Positions 1 through 61,988 of a stretch of 64,000 nt of DNA are shown here, piece by piece; the stretch's first letter is position 1; each line of letters opens with the position of its first letter. The DNA lies in assembly GCA_964035015.1 (NCBI GenBank), contig OZ036013.1, positions 8,453,166 to 8,517,165 on the forward strand. Direction: 5' to 3'. The notes below the pieces were generated by a model. The model was not told where the DNA came from, searched no databases, and worked only from the letters and a program-made list of their open reading frames with translations. The stretch comes from Corallium rubrum. Its lineage: Eukaryota; Cnidaria; Anthozoa; Scleralcyonacea; Coralliidae. The translations under genes were made by a program, and so were the position numbers.

Positions 1-302
1 ACTTTAATTTCAATAGGAAGTGAATTTCAAAATTTTAACCCGTCAATATTTTAAAAGAATTCCGTTTTGGGAATTCTGGACATCGCTAAATTATTTTCAC
101 CTGATCTTAATCTTTGTCTGTAGGAACTAATTTCTGTAGAGTTAACAAACATTTAGCAACGATATTGAGGTGCAGCGCCATTAATTATATTACACATAAT
201 AGCACCTAGGCGTGTAATTCTTCCAAAAGAAAACTGATCCCATTAAGCTTGTTAGAAAGTAGGGACGATCTTACATTGTCTAAATCAAGGTTAATATTTT
301 TA
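1..302. other. Intronic or flanking DNA, nothing recognised
   Basis: AT-rich sequence. I see no SHOC2 exon, conserved ORF or repeat structure before the tetranucleotide array. Confidence 0.5.
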
Positions 303-390
303 GACAGACAGACGGACGGACGGACGGACGGACGGACGGACGGACGGACGGACGGACGGACGGACGGACGGACGGACGGACGGACGGACG

Positions 391-439
<49 letters not shown>
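302..439. repeat. (GGAC)n/(GACA)n microsatellite
   Basis: A run of GACG/GGAC tetranucleotides changes into GACA units. The overlapping ORFs on both strands (poly-TDGR, poly-SVRP) are products of the repeat and not genes. Confidence 0.97.
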
Positions 440-800
440 CCCTTTTAATTTTTGGTTTTCATGTGACGTCACGGCGGCCATGTTGGTACACAGGAACAAT
501 GAAATGGCGGCCATGTTGGTGCACAATCTTTATCCTATGGGAATTTAACTCTATTCTTATTCAAATATTTTGTATTGTTCCACCGCCCCAACGGGACCAG
601 TGATGATTTAAGAAAATAAGCGGAGTATCTCTAATTTTACCTAAGTTATGATCAGAACCAATGAACATTCTGTTCCGTTTTGGTGACTTTAAGGCTAAAC
701 TTGTTGGCGATTAGCCATTCCCCCTTACATTAGGTTACAGTTAAGTCGGAATTTACTGAGTTGCTAAGTTCTACAACTGATGCGCCTGTAGTTGTGATAT
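440..800. other. Non-coding stretch with a short duplicated motif
   Basis: No gene is seen. The motif GGCGGCCATGTTGGT occurs twice (about 473-487 and 505-519). The stretch leads into the 3' side of the LINE remnant. Confidence 0.4.
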
Positions 801-2240
801 TAGTATCATTTGCATATATTCTTGGTAATCCAATAATTTTTATACAGCAAGGTCATTAATGTAAATAAGGAACAACAATGGACCAAGAATGGAGCCTTGT
901 GGAACACCACAAGACTTTAGTAACTTAGACAAGTGACCATTTATATAGTAGCTTTGTTCTCGGTTGGTTAAGTAGGATCGAAACCAATTTAGCGATAAAT
1001 TACAAACACCATAAAGCGAAAGTTTATGAAGCAAGATGTCATGGTAACTGTGTCGAATGCTTTGGCGAGGTCCAAAAAAAATACCGAATTTAGGCACCCT
1101 AGGTCCATGTTACTAAGCCATTCAGTTGTATAGCATCTAAGAGCGCGGTTGTCGTAGAATAATGTCTAAATCCAGATTGACATTGGGATAGTATATTGTT
1201 TAATTTTCAGTAACGTACTCATAAAGTTGTTCATAGACAAGTCACTCAAAGACCTTAGCAATTGTCGATAACACTGAGATAGGTCTGTAATTGTTCTTCC
1301 AAAAGTCATTAATAATTCATGAGGAAAACACAAAGAAAACCTAGAATAGGTAGATGGTGTAAATGAAGTGTAAATATGAGGTGTAAATAAGTAAATATGA
1401 GGTGTAAATAAGTAGATGGTGTAATGCATTTCAGCGAGAAATTAGTTGCCACTGGTTTAATGTAATCTGTAAAAGATTTATTGCTTTCGTCAAAAGAGGA
1501 TGCCAATTCTGGTCCTATCCAACAAAATGCTCATTTATATGCTCCGCGATATCGGCTTGGTCGGTTATTGATCGCGTTCATATATTATTATCTCACCTTA
1601 CATTTCTAGAGGTTAATTGATTAATCACTTTCCCAAGTTCCTTCCATTTACCCGAATTAGTGTAAATATAGTTATATGGTAATAGTCATGCAGATTTTGT
1701 CTTTCTTAGTAGGTTATTACAGTTATTCCTCTCTTTTCTATAATTGAGCCAATCCTTTGAATTTCTACTTTTCACAGCAACTGATTTTAGATGATCACTT
1801 CTTATCAAGAGCTTCTTAAGCTCAGCTGCCATCCACAGACTTTTCGTTTCTTATCCTTTTTTTCTTAAAAGGAGCATGCTTATCAACGACAGATAAAAAC
1901 ATGGATTTCCATGACAAATCATGTCTTCCTTGAAGTAGAGATAGAGATTTTTCGAATAGCATAAATTACACAAGATTGATAATTTGTGTAAACAACGTCA
2001 ATCAGTGTTTTAGCGGTTTCAGTAACGTGGGTGCCTTCAGATATTAGTTGATCTAATTGGTACATTTCAGCTACTTTATGAAGCATTTTAGTAGTTTTTT
2101 TACAATTGATTAATGCTAGTAAATTACAGTTTAGATCGCCTAGCAAGTAAATTTCCTTGCCTTCTTTGTCCAATTCTTCAATTATAAAAGACATTGACTG
2201 AAAGAAAATTTCAGGGTCTTGGTCTGATGGGCAATAGACA
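800..2240 (-). pseudogene. Degenerate LINE with APE-type endonuclease and reverse transcriptase
   Basis: Read on the minus strand, 2230-1920 encodes the end of an apurinic-like endonuclease (EIYLLGDLNCN, then LIDVVYTN). 1300-840 encodes reverse transcriptase pieces: NYRPISVLSTIAKVFE, LDLAKAFDTV, and GVPQGSILGPLLFLIYINDL at about 850-910. These are the order and motifs of CR1/L2/jockey-like non-LTR elements. The frame shifts several times, stop codons interrupt it, and a GTGTAAATA-type minisatellite sits inside it at about 1340-1425. The catalytic block downstream of the PQGS motif is missing. This is a dead copy in a SHOC2 intron or upstream flank. Confidence 0.85.
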
Positions 2241-2312
2241 GATGGACAGACAGACGGACGGACGGACGGACGGGCGGACGGGCGGGGACAGGCGGGGACT
2301 GGCGGACAGACA
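2236..2312. repeat. Degenerate (GACG)n/(GGCG)n microsatellite
   Basis: GACAGACGGACGG-type units decay into GGCGGGGACA units. The array borders the 5' truncation point of the LINE remnant. Confidence 0.85.
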
Positions 2313-2420
2313 CACAAACGCAAATAGACATGAGAACTGGGACGTATGTTTTCACGTTTGTGTGTAAACAGCCCCTAATTGGAACACGCATTGGAATCCC
2401 TAATTTTTAAAATTATTTAG

Positions 2421-54734
<52,314 letters not shown>

Positions 54735-54764
54735 GTTGGTTACATAAGTTTACACTTTTACGAG

Positions 54765-54765
<1 letters not shown>

Positions 54766-54820
<55 letters not shown>
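54766..54820. repeat. (AT)n microsatellite
   Basis: A pure AT run bordering a PLE remnant. Confidence 0.97.
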
Positions 54821-54822
<2 letters not shown>

Positions 54823-54828
54823 AGTTTT

Positions 54829-55020
54829 GGTTCACGAAATGTTAGAGAGTGCTCAATACCATATAGATAGAGCAAAATATAAAGCATGAAGTATAGTTAC
54901 CTTAAAGTCTTCGCTACCAGAGGTTTCACCCTAAACGGGATCATCAGGCGACATGATCCAGTTTAGGGTGAAACCTCTCGTAGCGAAGACTTTAAGGTAA
55001 CTATACTTCATGCTTTATAT
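54829..55020. mobile_element. PLE terminal region, palindromic, with hammerhead ribozyme
   Basis: TTCACGAAATGT...GTGCTCAATACC is the end seen in other PLE copies here (59100, 60720, 55390). Arms ATAAAGCATGAAGTATAGTT at 54878-54897 and their complement at 54999-55018 form a hairpin around the ribozyme core. Confidence 0.7.
54911..54951 (-). ncRNA. Hammerhead ribozyme, PLE type
   Basis: On the minus strand: stem I TCGC / GCGA (54948-54951 with 54911-54914), core CTGATGA (54941-54947), GAAA (54924-54927), short stem III CC/GG and cleavage triplet GTA (54915-54917). Type I hammerheads with a minimal stem III are known from Penelope-like elements. The mirror sequence at 54951-54995 keeps GTGAAACC and GTAGCGA but has lost the CTGATGA box. 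Confidence 0.7.
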
Positions 55021-55021
55021 A

Positions 55022-55102
<81 letters not shown>

Positions 55103-55190
55103 TATAGTATATAGTATATAGTATATAGTATATAGTATATAGTATATAGTATATAGTATATAGTATATAGTATATAGTATATAGTAATAT
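55016..55190. repeat. (TA)n followed by a TATAGTA 7-mer array
   Basis: About 80 bp of TA, then about 13 copies of AGTATAT. Confidence 0.97.
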
Positions 55191-55330
55191 AGTAATATAA
55201 GTAGGCTTACCTCAAAATGTTGAGTGTTGCAACTGTCAGTTTCACGCGGGCGATCTTGAGGTAAGCCTACTTATACTATATTCGCTCTAGGTATTGAGCA
55301 CCTTCCGACATTCCGTGAACAAAATCACAC
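55190..55330. mobile_element. PLE terminal fragment with degenerate hammerhead
   Basis: GTAGGCTTACCTCAA at 55200 and its complement at 55255 flank a minus-strand sequence CTCAAGATCGCCCGCGTGAA followed by ACTGACAGTTGC, a decayed relative of the ribozyme at 59182-59218. The PLE end GTATTGAGCACCTTCCGACA follows. Confidence 0.65.
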
Positions 55331-55387
55331 GTGCTCGTTTGTATAAAATTATATATATATATGTAAACAAATAATAAATATACGTGA

Positions 55388-56000
55388 TGTTCACTTAGTA
55401 AAAACAGTGCTCAATACAGATGTGGAGAATATATACAGTTAAAAGGTTAAAATCGTTAAAAACAGTTACTCGGAGTTTCACGCACTAAGCTCATCAGACT
55501 GAGTTCAGATGGTAATTGCGATGAGAATTTAAGGTGGATGGGTGTTTGACTATTGTTTGTGATTGGCTGCGAGGAACTTGTTTTCATGGCGACACTTTGT
55601 AATTAATTCGGACCTTTTGTTGTTTAGGAGTGAAGATTTATCAGCGGTCAAGATTCATAATTTTTCGGTTAAGCACAAGTTGCAGCGTGTAGATCCCCTT
55701 TATACCATTTAATTGAATATTTGGTGTTGTTTTCCTTCAGGTCCCACATATATTTCGACAGGACAGTGTCGTGCGCGTGCTTGCGATGTTTAAATGACTG
55801 TCTGTGGTTGTAATATCGCGACTTGAATGTGTGCTCGCAGTCATTCCTATGTAGGATTTTTCGTCATTATTCTCCGAGGTTACAGTGGCTTATAAGACTA
55901 CGCTTTTTGATAGGCACATGGCGTCGAGCGGGCATTCTACTTTCTTTCTGCAGTTGCACTTCTCTTGGTTAGTGCTTCTATTACTTGTTTTCTTTAAATT
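55388..56000 (-). mobile_element. PLE 3' region with GIY-YIG remnants
   Basis: The minus strand reads KKVECPLDAMCLSKSVV at 55965-55905, SYIGMTA near 55850, then GIKGIYTLQLVLNRKI near 55690, in shifting frames. This equals the CPLxxxCLxxxIVYKA, YIGMT and STRCNLCLTEK blocks of the GIY-YIG domain. The hammerhead at 55463-55501 lies at its 3' side. Confidence 0.75.
55463..55501 (-). ncRNA. Hammerhead ribozyme, PLE type
   Basis: Minus strand: stem I CAGT / ACTG (55498-55501 with 55463-55466), CTGATGA (55491-55497), stem II GCTTAGTGCGT, GAAA (55476-55479), short stem III CTC/GAG and cleavage triplet GTA (55467-55469). All core positions look intact. Confidence 0.75.
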
Positions 56001-56007
56001 ATGGCTC

Positions 56008-56124
<117 letters not shown>

Positions 56125-57010
56125 CTGGCCTTATTTCTCGTACAGCTATAGCTCACTTTGACGAAAGAAATCCTCGACAAAATCAACAACAAAATAAGGT
56201 CAACAACAATGGGAAAATACACAATCAGAAATCGACTGATTTGCCAGCATCAAAGGAAAGAGCAAATACACCTTCTTGGTCTTTGACATAGCAGACTTTT
56301 ACCCTTCCATATCTGTGCCTTTACTGAAGACCATTTCAGAAGAATTAAGATCTAGAACTTATGCATGCAAGAAAGACCATGTTGTTTGATAACAATGAAC
56401 CATGGACAAAAAAAGGCAACGCATCCACTTTTGACGTCTCATTGGGCAGCTATGACGGCTCAGAGGTATGCGAACTGGTCGGCCTGTACATCCCGTATAA
56501 ATTATCATCCGTACATCCAAAATACATCTAGGACCTGAAGGACAACACCACCAAGTATTCAATAGACATTTTCGATGTCCAAATACATCTCGGACCTGAA
56601 GGACAACAACACCAAATATTCAATAGACATTTTCGATAATTACGTCACGCTTCATGAAAACGAGGCTTCCAAGCCAAGTTTCATAATTTTGATTATCATA
56701 GTAATCCCACCATATTTTTTTATGGAAGAAGATGGTTAATAACGTCCAAGCTACATATGGTAGACATACATCGTGTACGTATGTTGTTAGGCATTTCATA
56801 AGCTTTCATTTAATGTATATTTTAAGTTTCTGTGTTGTGTGTAACTTTTTAAAATGTCCAAAATGTTCGCACCATATATTGCTCGTCAAGTAATAAGAAT
56901 GGACTTCTCACAACTGTTGTAGAATTTCGGATACTGTTTTTAAAATACATAACGCACAACTTTGAAACATATATCAAACAGAAGATACTTTAAAATGCTA
57001 TTTGCGGTAT
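56125..57010. other. Intronic DNA with short duplicated PLE pieces
   Basis: ACCTGAAGGACAACA..CACCAA occurs at about 56530 and 56592 and resembles the PLE segment at 55730 (complement). No gene is recognised. Confidence 0.45.
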
Positions 57011-57011
57011 T

Positions 57012-57157
57012 TCTAGCTGAAAAGAAAGTATTTTAAAAATGGGAAAACGTACTATTATCTTGGTCTGATGGATATTTGTTAAGTTTGTTTTGTTTACAAC
57101 TCAGACCAAGATAATAGTACGTTTTCCCATTTTTAAAATACTGTCTCTTAAGCTAGA
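57012..57157. repeat. Long near-perfect hairpin
   Basis: Arms of about 42 bp (GTATTTTAAAAATGGGAAAA, then CGTACTATTATCTTGGTC at 57028-57068, and the complement at 57101-57141) with a loop of about 35 nt. CTAGCT/AGCTAG extends the stem outward. No coding. Confidence 0.88.
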
Positions 57158-57180
57158 AACTTGAAATATTAAATACTTCT

Positions 57181-57490
57181 TGCTTGCATAATAAAGCAAA
57201 TATGTTGTAGTGTAGACGCTTCTTACTAAAGATGGTCATTAACTGATTTTATAAATTTGTTAAGAGAATGTCTTGTTATTTGTACGGTTTTTGTTATTCT
57301 TGGTTGCTTTTTAAATAGTTCGCTGAATGACAAACTATACTTGTTTATCAGTGACTGTGTGTTTATCAGTGACCGCGCCCCCCGGTACAGTCTGAATCAA
57401 AATATTCCAAAATTATTGGTGTCACGTGACCAGCCTTTACCAGGGTCTTCTCCGCCCCGCCATTTTGAGAAGGCCCTGGGTACGAGATTG
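57181..57490 (+). repeat. Dispersed repeat R2, copy 2
   Basis: Same orientation as 34987-35330. The shared part begins near AAATATGTTGTAGT and ends at GGTACGAG. Confidence 0.88.
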
Positions 57491-57660
57491 TGGTGCATAT
57501 TGAAACGAGCTAGTCCGTACAAAGGGGGATCTACACGCTGCAACTTGTGCTTAACCGAAAAATTATGTATCTTGACCGCTGATTAATCTTTACTCCTGAA
57601 CAAAAGGTCCGATTAAATACAAAGTGTCGCCAAAAAAAAATCGAATTGTGCTCCTGACAA
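57490..57660 (+). pseudogene. PLE GIY-YIG fragment
   Basis: Reads WCILKRASPYKGGSTRCNLC and LTEKLCILTAD with an in-frame stop. It is the ILKRA..GGSxRCNLC block of the same domain as 60117-60635. It starts abruptly at the end of repeat R2. Confidence 0.75.
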
Positions 57661-58064
57661 AGATTTGAATATTGGACACAAAGAAAATGTACTTGACAAG
57701 GTTAACGACGTTAATGATTGCACTGAAAGAAAGGAAAAAGAGAATCCCCAAAGTGCCCGCAAATATTTAGTAAATAGGTCGATAACACATAATTGGGTAC
57801 GACCTCATTTCAAGATCAGCTAATTGAGTACCAAAATAAACACAAATATCGCCACCAATAACAAAATTTTATACCGAAATCTCGATTGTCGGAGATAAAG
57901 ATGAAGATGCTGATCGAACCAAACGCGGTATTGAAAACATCGAAGCACAGCTAAAAGAGTATCGAAGTAAACGGAATGAAGCGTATGAAGAATTGTCTAA
58001 CCCTAGAAATCCTAGCATTACCCCGTCGGGGATTCCTAATAAACCTAGTATTATAGGTAGTAAC
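57661..58064. other. Intronic DNA
   Basis: AT-rich. A minus-strand ORF of 65 codons (57869-58066) has no recognisable motif. Confidence 0.35.
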
Positions 58065-58455
58065 ATGACTTGAGGGAAATTAGCGATTAAATGAAGGAAG
58101 GTTTGTGAAAGTTTTACAAATCTTCCCGAGGCAAAGGGGAAATTTAATCGCTAATTTGCCGAAAAGTCGTATTATTAGTTTGTAATATTATGATCGCCGA
58201 GGAAAATTTTGAGAATCTTACCGACAGGAAATTTACACGGTTGATCAGAGAAGTTGCATCTAATTTTCCCGTGCATGCACGTTGTTGAGGGAAAATATAT
58301 GCCAGCGGGAAATTTAGAAGAAGACAAAGGATTTCTTTGTCTTCCAATTTTCCCTCATCAACATGCACGGGAAAATTAGAAGACAAAGGAAAAATTTCCC
58401 ACTTGCATGAGCAATGAGGGAAATACGAGGTTTACATTCCCTCGGAGAACAAAAG
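58065..58455 (-). repeat. Dispersed repeat, inverted copy of 11145-11540
   Basis: GAGGTTTACATTCCCTCGGA at 58426 is the complement of the start of the first copy, and intermediate blocks follow in the same order. About 15-20% divergence by eye. Confidence 0.8.
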
Positions 58456-59080
58456 AATCCGAGGCGATCATGGTATTTTATTGAAGAAGACACCACCTCA
58501 GCTTTTGAAGAGCAAATCACGGCGTACAGAATTAACCAAAATCTCCTCAAGAATAAGAGAATTAAAAAAGCAGCTGATAACAGCCAGATGGAGTTAAAGA
58601 GACGAAGGAAAACGGAAGAAAATCTGTGATACTTATCGCCGGGGATTCTTCTCTTGCCCATATTAATCCTTCAGGTCTATCAAAGGCTACTGGCAACAAA
58701 GTAATTTGTGAAACAACTCCAAGAATCAAAATTGAGAACACCACCCAAGCCATAAATAAAATAATTAACACACAAAGTAAAAACATTAATACTTCTTGTT
58801 GGTGCAAACGACCTTGCTACCGAGCCCAAAAAGAATGCAACAAAGCATGGTAAACAAGCAGTGAGTGTTCCTATCTTTAACCACAAAGCGCAGTTCTATG
58901 CGGTGGGGATCTAAATAAGCTGGATGTAGACAAACTGCAAACTCTGACGGATTAGACCCCCATTAGTTAATTTTGCCACTAGAGGAAATGCAATTCTGGA
59001 TAACTACTTACTCTTAACTTAGGGTACGATTTATACGCAAACGAAAGTGCACAACTGCTGTATACAGGTGCAATTATATT
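58456..59080. other. Region with short ORFs, no family recognised
   Basis: 58414-58853 on the + strand has two adjacent ORFs, Lys/Gln/Asn-rich (TAYRINQNLLKNKRIKKAAD, then TTPRIKIENTTQAINKIINT). They could be a remnant of a retroelement N-terminal ORF. I do not recognise them. Confidence 0.3.
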
Positions 59081-59181
59081 CAAACAAACAAAGTGTTGTT
59101 CACGAAATGTCGAAAAGTGCTCAATACCGTAAAGATAGAGCGAAAATACAATAAGTGGGTTTACCTCAAATCTTGATGGTC

Positions 59182-59218
59182 GCTACTGTCAGTTTCAGGC
59201 TGGGCGATCTTCAGGCGG
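59182..59218 (-). ncRNA. Hammerhead-like motif, PLE (variant core)
   Basis: The minus strand has CGC-CTGAAGA-TCGCCCAGCC-TGAAA-CTGACA-GTA-GCG-type blocks. The core box is CTGAAGA instead of CTGATGA, and a base differs before GAAA compared with the right copy. Stem I is only 3 bp. Activity is doubtful. Confidence 0.5.
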
Positions 59219-59841
59219 GTGAAGATTTTCGATTCGGGGCTGTCTTAAATAGGTTGAGATGCTTACGTCAATGCTAGTGGGTGTGTGGGTTGATGGCGCG
59301 CTTCCTGCATTCCTACCTTTGTTCTTGCCTGCGCCTACATTGCTTATCTTGAACTTGTTTTTGTGCCGACATGTTGAAAGGATTTCTGATTTTTTGTGAA
59401 GTAAAGTGGGGTTTTCGGATTTCATAATGTAACGTTTTTCTTCCAAACATAAATTACATCGGTTAGACCCCCCTGAGTATGCTGCTGACCGTTTTAAAAT
59501 TGACCAATTAATGTTAAAATTTTGTTTTTTGTTTTTCAAATCCCATATATCTTGGAGAGTTCGGTTTCATTTGAATATTTTTTGTTTTGAAAAGATTTGG
59601 TGTGGTTTCTGTATCGCTCATTAAAACTGTTTGCTGTCATGCCTATGTAATGCTTAGTTTCATTAGTGTTGTTTGTCGAAATAGTTGCTTTATAGATGAT
59701 GTTGTTTGTCAAACATCGCCCACCGAGTGGGCACTGATCTTTATTTCTGCAGTTACAACCACTTGTGCTATTGTTTTTTCCTTCATTTTTCCTAAGGATG
59801 TTTGCGTCGTGTTTCGTGATTGTGGATTTAATGTTGTTCAT
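59195..59841 (-). pseudogene. PLE GIY-YIG domain, left arm
   Basis: The minus strand reads GCNCRNKDQCPLGGRCLTNN, IIYKATISTNN, then KHYIGMTANSFNERYRNHTK up to 59536. After a frame break it continues NINWSILKRSAAYSGGSNRC. These are the Cys-knuckle, IYKA and YIGMT motifs of the GIY-YIG endonuclease. One frameshift near 59536. Confidence 0.85.
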
Positions 59842-60116
59842 GTAGCTATAACTAACTCTGTCAATCTGCCGGTTTTGTTCTTTAAAATAGCTAATCCGTC
59901 ATCTCTATCTAGAAAGTTTATTACATCTATATTTGCTTGGGCTGTGATTTTAAGTCCAATTTCTTCGAAAATTTTATGTAAGTCTTTTCTTGCTTTGTCT
60001 GCCAATCTGCTGGTTTTGTTCTTTAAAATAGCTAATCCGTCATCTCTATCTAGAAAGCTTATTACAGACAAAGCAACTGCAGAAATAAAGATCAGTGTCC
60101 ACTCGGTGGGCGATGT

Positions 60117-60635
60117 TTGACAAACAACATCATATATAAAGCAACTATTTCGACAAACAACACTAATGAAACTAAGCATTACATAGGCATGACAGCAAAC
60201 AGTTTTAAGGAGCGATACAGAAACCACACCAAATCTTTTCAAAACAAAAAATATTCAAATGAAACCGAACTCTCCAAACATATATGGAATTTGAAAAACA
60301 AAAAACAAAATTTTAACATTAATTGGTCAATTTTAAAACGGTCAGCAGCATACTCAGGGGGGTCTAACCGATGTAATTTATGTTTGGAAGAAAAACTTTA
60401 CATTATGAAATCCGAAAACCCCACTTTACTTCACAAAAAATCTGAAATCCTTTCAACATGTCGGCACAAAAACAAGTTCAAGATAAGCAATGTAGGCGTA
60501 GGCAAGAACAAAGGTAGGAATGCAGGAAGCGCGCCATCAACCCACACACCCACTAGCATTGACGTAAGCATCTCAACCTATTTAAGACAGTCCCGAATCG
60601 AAAATCTTCACCCGCCTGAAGATCGCCCAGCGTGA
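60117..60635 (+). pseudogene. PLE GIY-YIG domain, right arm
   Basis: 172 uninterrupted codons: TNNIIYKATISTNN, KHYIGMTANSFKERYRNHTK, NINWSILKRSAAYSGGSNRC, NLCLEEKLYIM, STCRHKNKF. It is the better-preserved copy, but the RT that should precede it is missing. It ends about 20 codons past the hammerhead-proximal DRPA. Confidence 0.85.
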
Positions 60636-60649
60636 AACTGACAGTAGCG
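60613..60649 (+). ncRNA. Hammerhead-like motif, PLE (variant core)
   Basis: Stem I CGC (60613-60615) with GCG (60647-60649), CTGAAGA (60616-60622), GAAA (60634-60637), stem III CTG/CAG, cleavage triplet GTA (60644-60646). It is in the position expected for PLE ribozymes. The CTGAAGA core is a T-to-A departure from CTGATGA. Confidence 0.55.
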
Positions 60650-60760
60650 ACCATCAAGATTTGAGATAAACCAACTTATTGTATTTTCGCTCTATTTTTA
60701 CCGTATTATTTTTACGGTATTGAGCACTTTTCGACATTTCGCTAACAACACTTTGTTTGT

Positions 60761-60764
<4 letters not shown>

Positions 60765-60841
<77 letters not shown>
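60765..60841. repeat. (AT)n microsatellite
   Basis: A pure AT run next to the PLE end. Confidence 0.97.
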
Positions 60842-60842
<1 letters not shown>

Positions 60843-60843
<1 letters not shown>

Positions 60844-60946
60844 ATGTTTACAACACGAGCGGCCGTGTTGTATTGAATTATACAATCACGAGCCGAAGGC
60901 GAGTGATTGTATATTCAATACAACAAGGACGCGAGTGTTGTAAACA
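60843..60946. repeat. Hairpin element
   Basis: GTTTACAACACGAGC pairs with GCGAGTGTTGTAAAC, and inside it TTGTATTGAATTATACAATC pairs with GATTGTATATTCAATACAA. A MITE-like foldback. Confidence 0.82.
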
Positions 60947-61026
60947 ACTTGTGAAATGAATAAATAGTAAAAATCCCTTTGGGATAATCATATTGAGATG
61001 CTAATTAGTTACAAGCACTAGTGGTT

Positions 61027-61054
61027 TGTATCTATCTATATCTATATCTATATA

Positions 61055-61087
<33 letters not shown>

Positions 61088-61132
61088 ATATCTATATCTA
61101 TGTATGTATATATGTATATATGTATATATGTA

Positions 61133-61185
<53 letters not shown>

Positions 61186-61294
61186 ATATCTATATCTATA
61201 TCTATATCTATGTATGTATATATGTATATATGTATATATGTATGTATATATGTATATATGTATATATGTATGTATGTATATATGTATGTATGTA

Positions 61295-61361
<67 letters not shown>

Positions 61362-61362
61362 T
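61027..61362. repeat. (TATA/TATC/TATG)n satellite
   Basis: Alternating TATATC, TATATG and AT tracts. The poly-IY ORFs on both strands are artefacts. Confidence 0.97.
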
Positions 61363-61439
61363 AATTTAATCGATTTTTCCACTGTATAATACAAAAAAAA
61401 AAAGTAAAGGTTAACTATAAATAAAAAGTAAAATAACAG

Positions 61440-61988
61440 CAAATTAAGTTAAATACAGTGAGGATGGAATAGAAAGAAACAACATGAACCATACTAAGCC
61501 ATTCCACCCTGGAAAAATAATAGCAAATGTGAAAAATACAAAAAAAAACAAAAAAGCACATAGAAGTTCGGTAGAATCAGACAGCCCAAGAGGCATGGGG
61601 TCTATCAGGATCATAAGATAATGATTTATAATGATTTCTACACGACTTCTTGAAATGCCCTAAGCTAACATTAGTGGTTCTTAATATATTTGGCAGATTG
61701 TTCCACAAATACACAATTCTATTGCAATAGGTGTTCTTAAACAATTCAGTTCTACATTTAGGGACCTTCAGTTTGCCCTGCGAGGACGATCTTAGCCTAG
61801 AATCAGAACATAATTCCACGAAGGAGTCAATATTACAATCATAGAGACCATTTTTCATCTTGTAAAATGTGGTTAGGTCCTTGAGCTCCCTGCGATGGAC
61901 CAAAGGGAGGATATCTAACTGCCGTAGACGTTCTGGGTACTCCAGACCTGGTAACATAATACGTGTAGCACGCCTTCGCACTCTCTCA
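61440..61988 (-). pseudogene. LINE C-terminus, 3' piece of a split element
   Basis: The minus strand reads LIERVRRRATRIMLPGLEYP, RLRQLDILPLVHRRELKDLT, then NTYCNRIVYLWNNLP and a stop at 61577: the classical LINE tail (IExVQRRATR...YxERLxxLxLxxLxxRRxxxDL). Its upstream part continues at 63144 after repeat copy D. The 3' UTR extends to about 61440. Confidence 0.88.

Larger units (their letters stand above)
59085..60745. mobile_element. Palindromic pair of PLE 3' ends
   Basis: 59100-59840 and 60000-60735 are inverted copies (TTCACGAAATGTCGAAAAGT at the left, complement at the right). Each carries a GIY-YIG coding fragment and a hammerhead-like motif outside it. The centre (about 59840-60110) contains a second, smaller inverted duplication (TCTGCCRRTTTTGTTCTTTA, AGCTAATCCGTCATCTCTAT in two direct copies). 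Confidence 0.85.

Noticed and set aside
61021-61442. Poly-IY ORFs
   Set aside because: Translation of TATA/TATG/TATC repeats on both strands.
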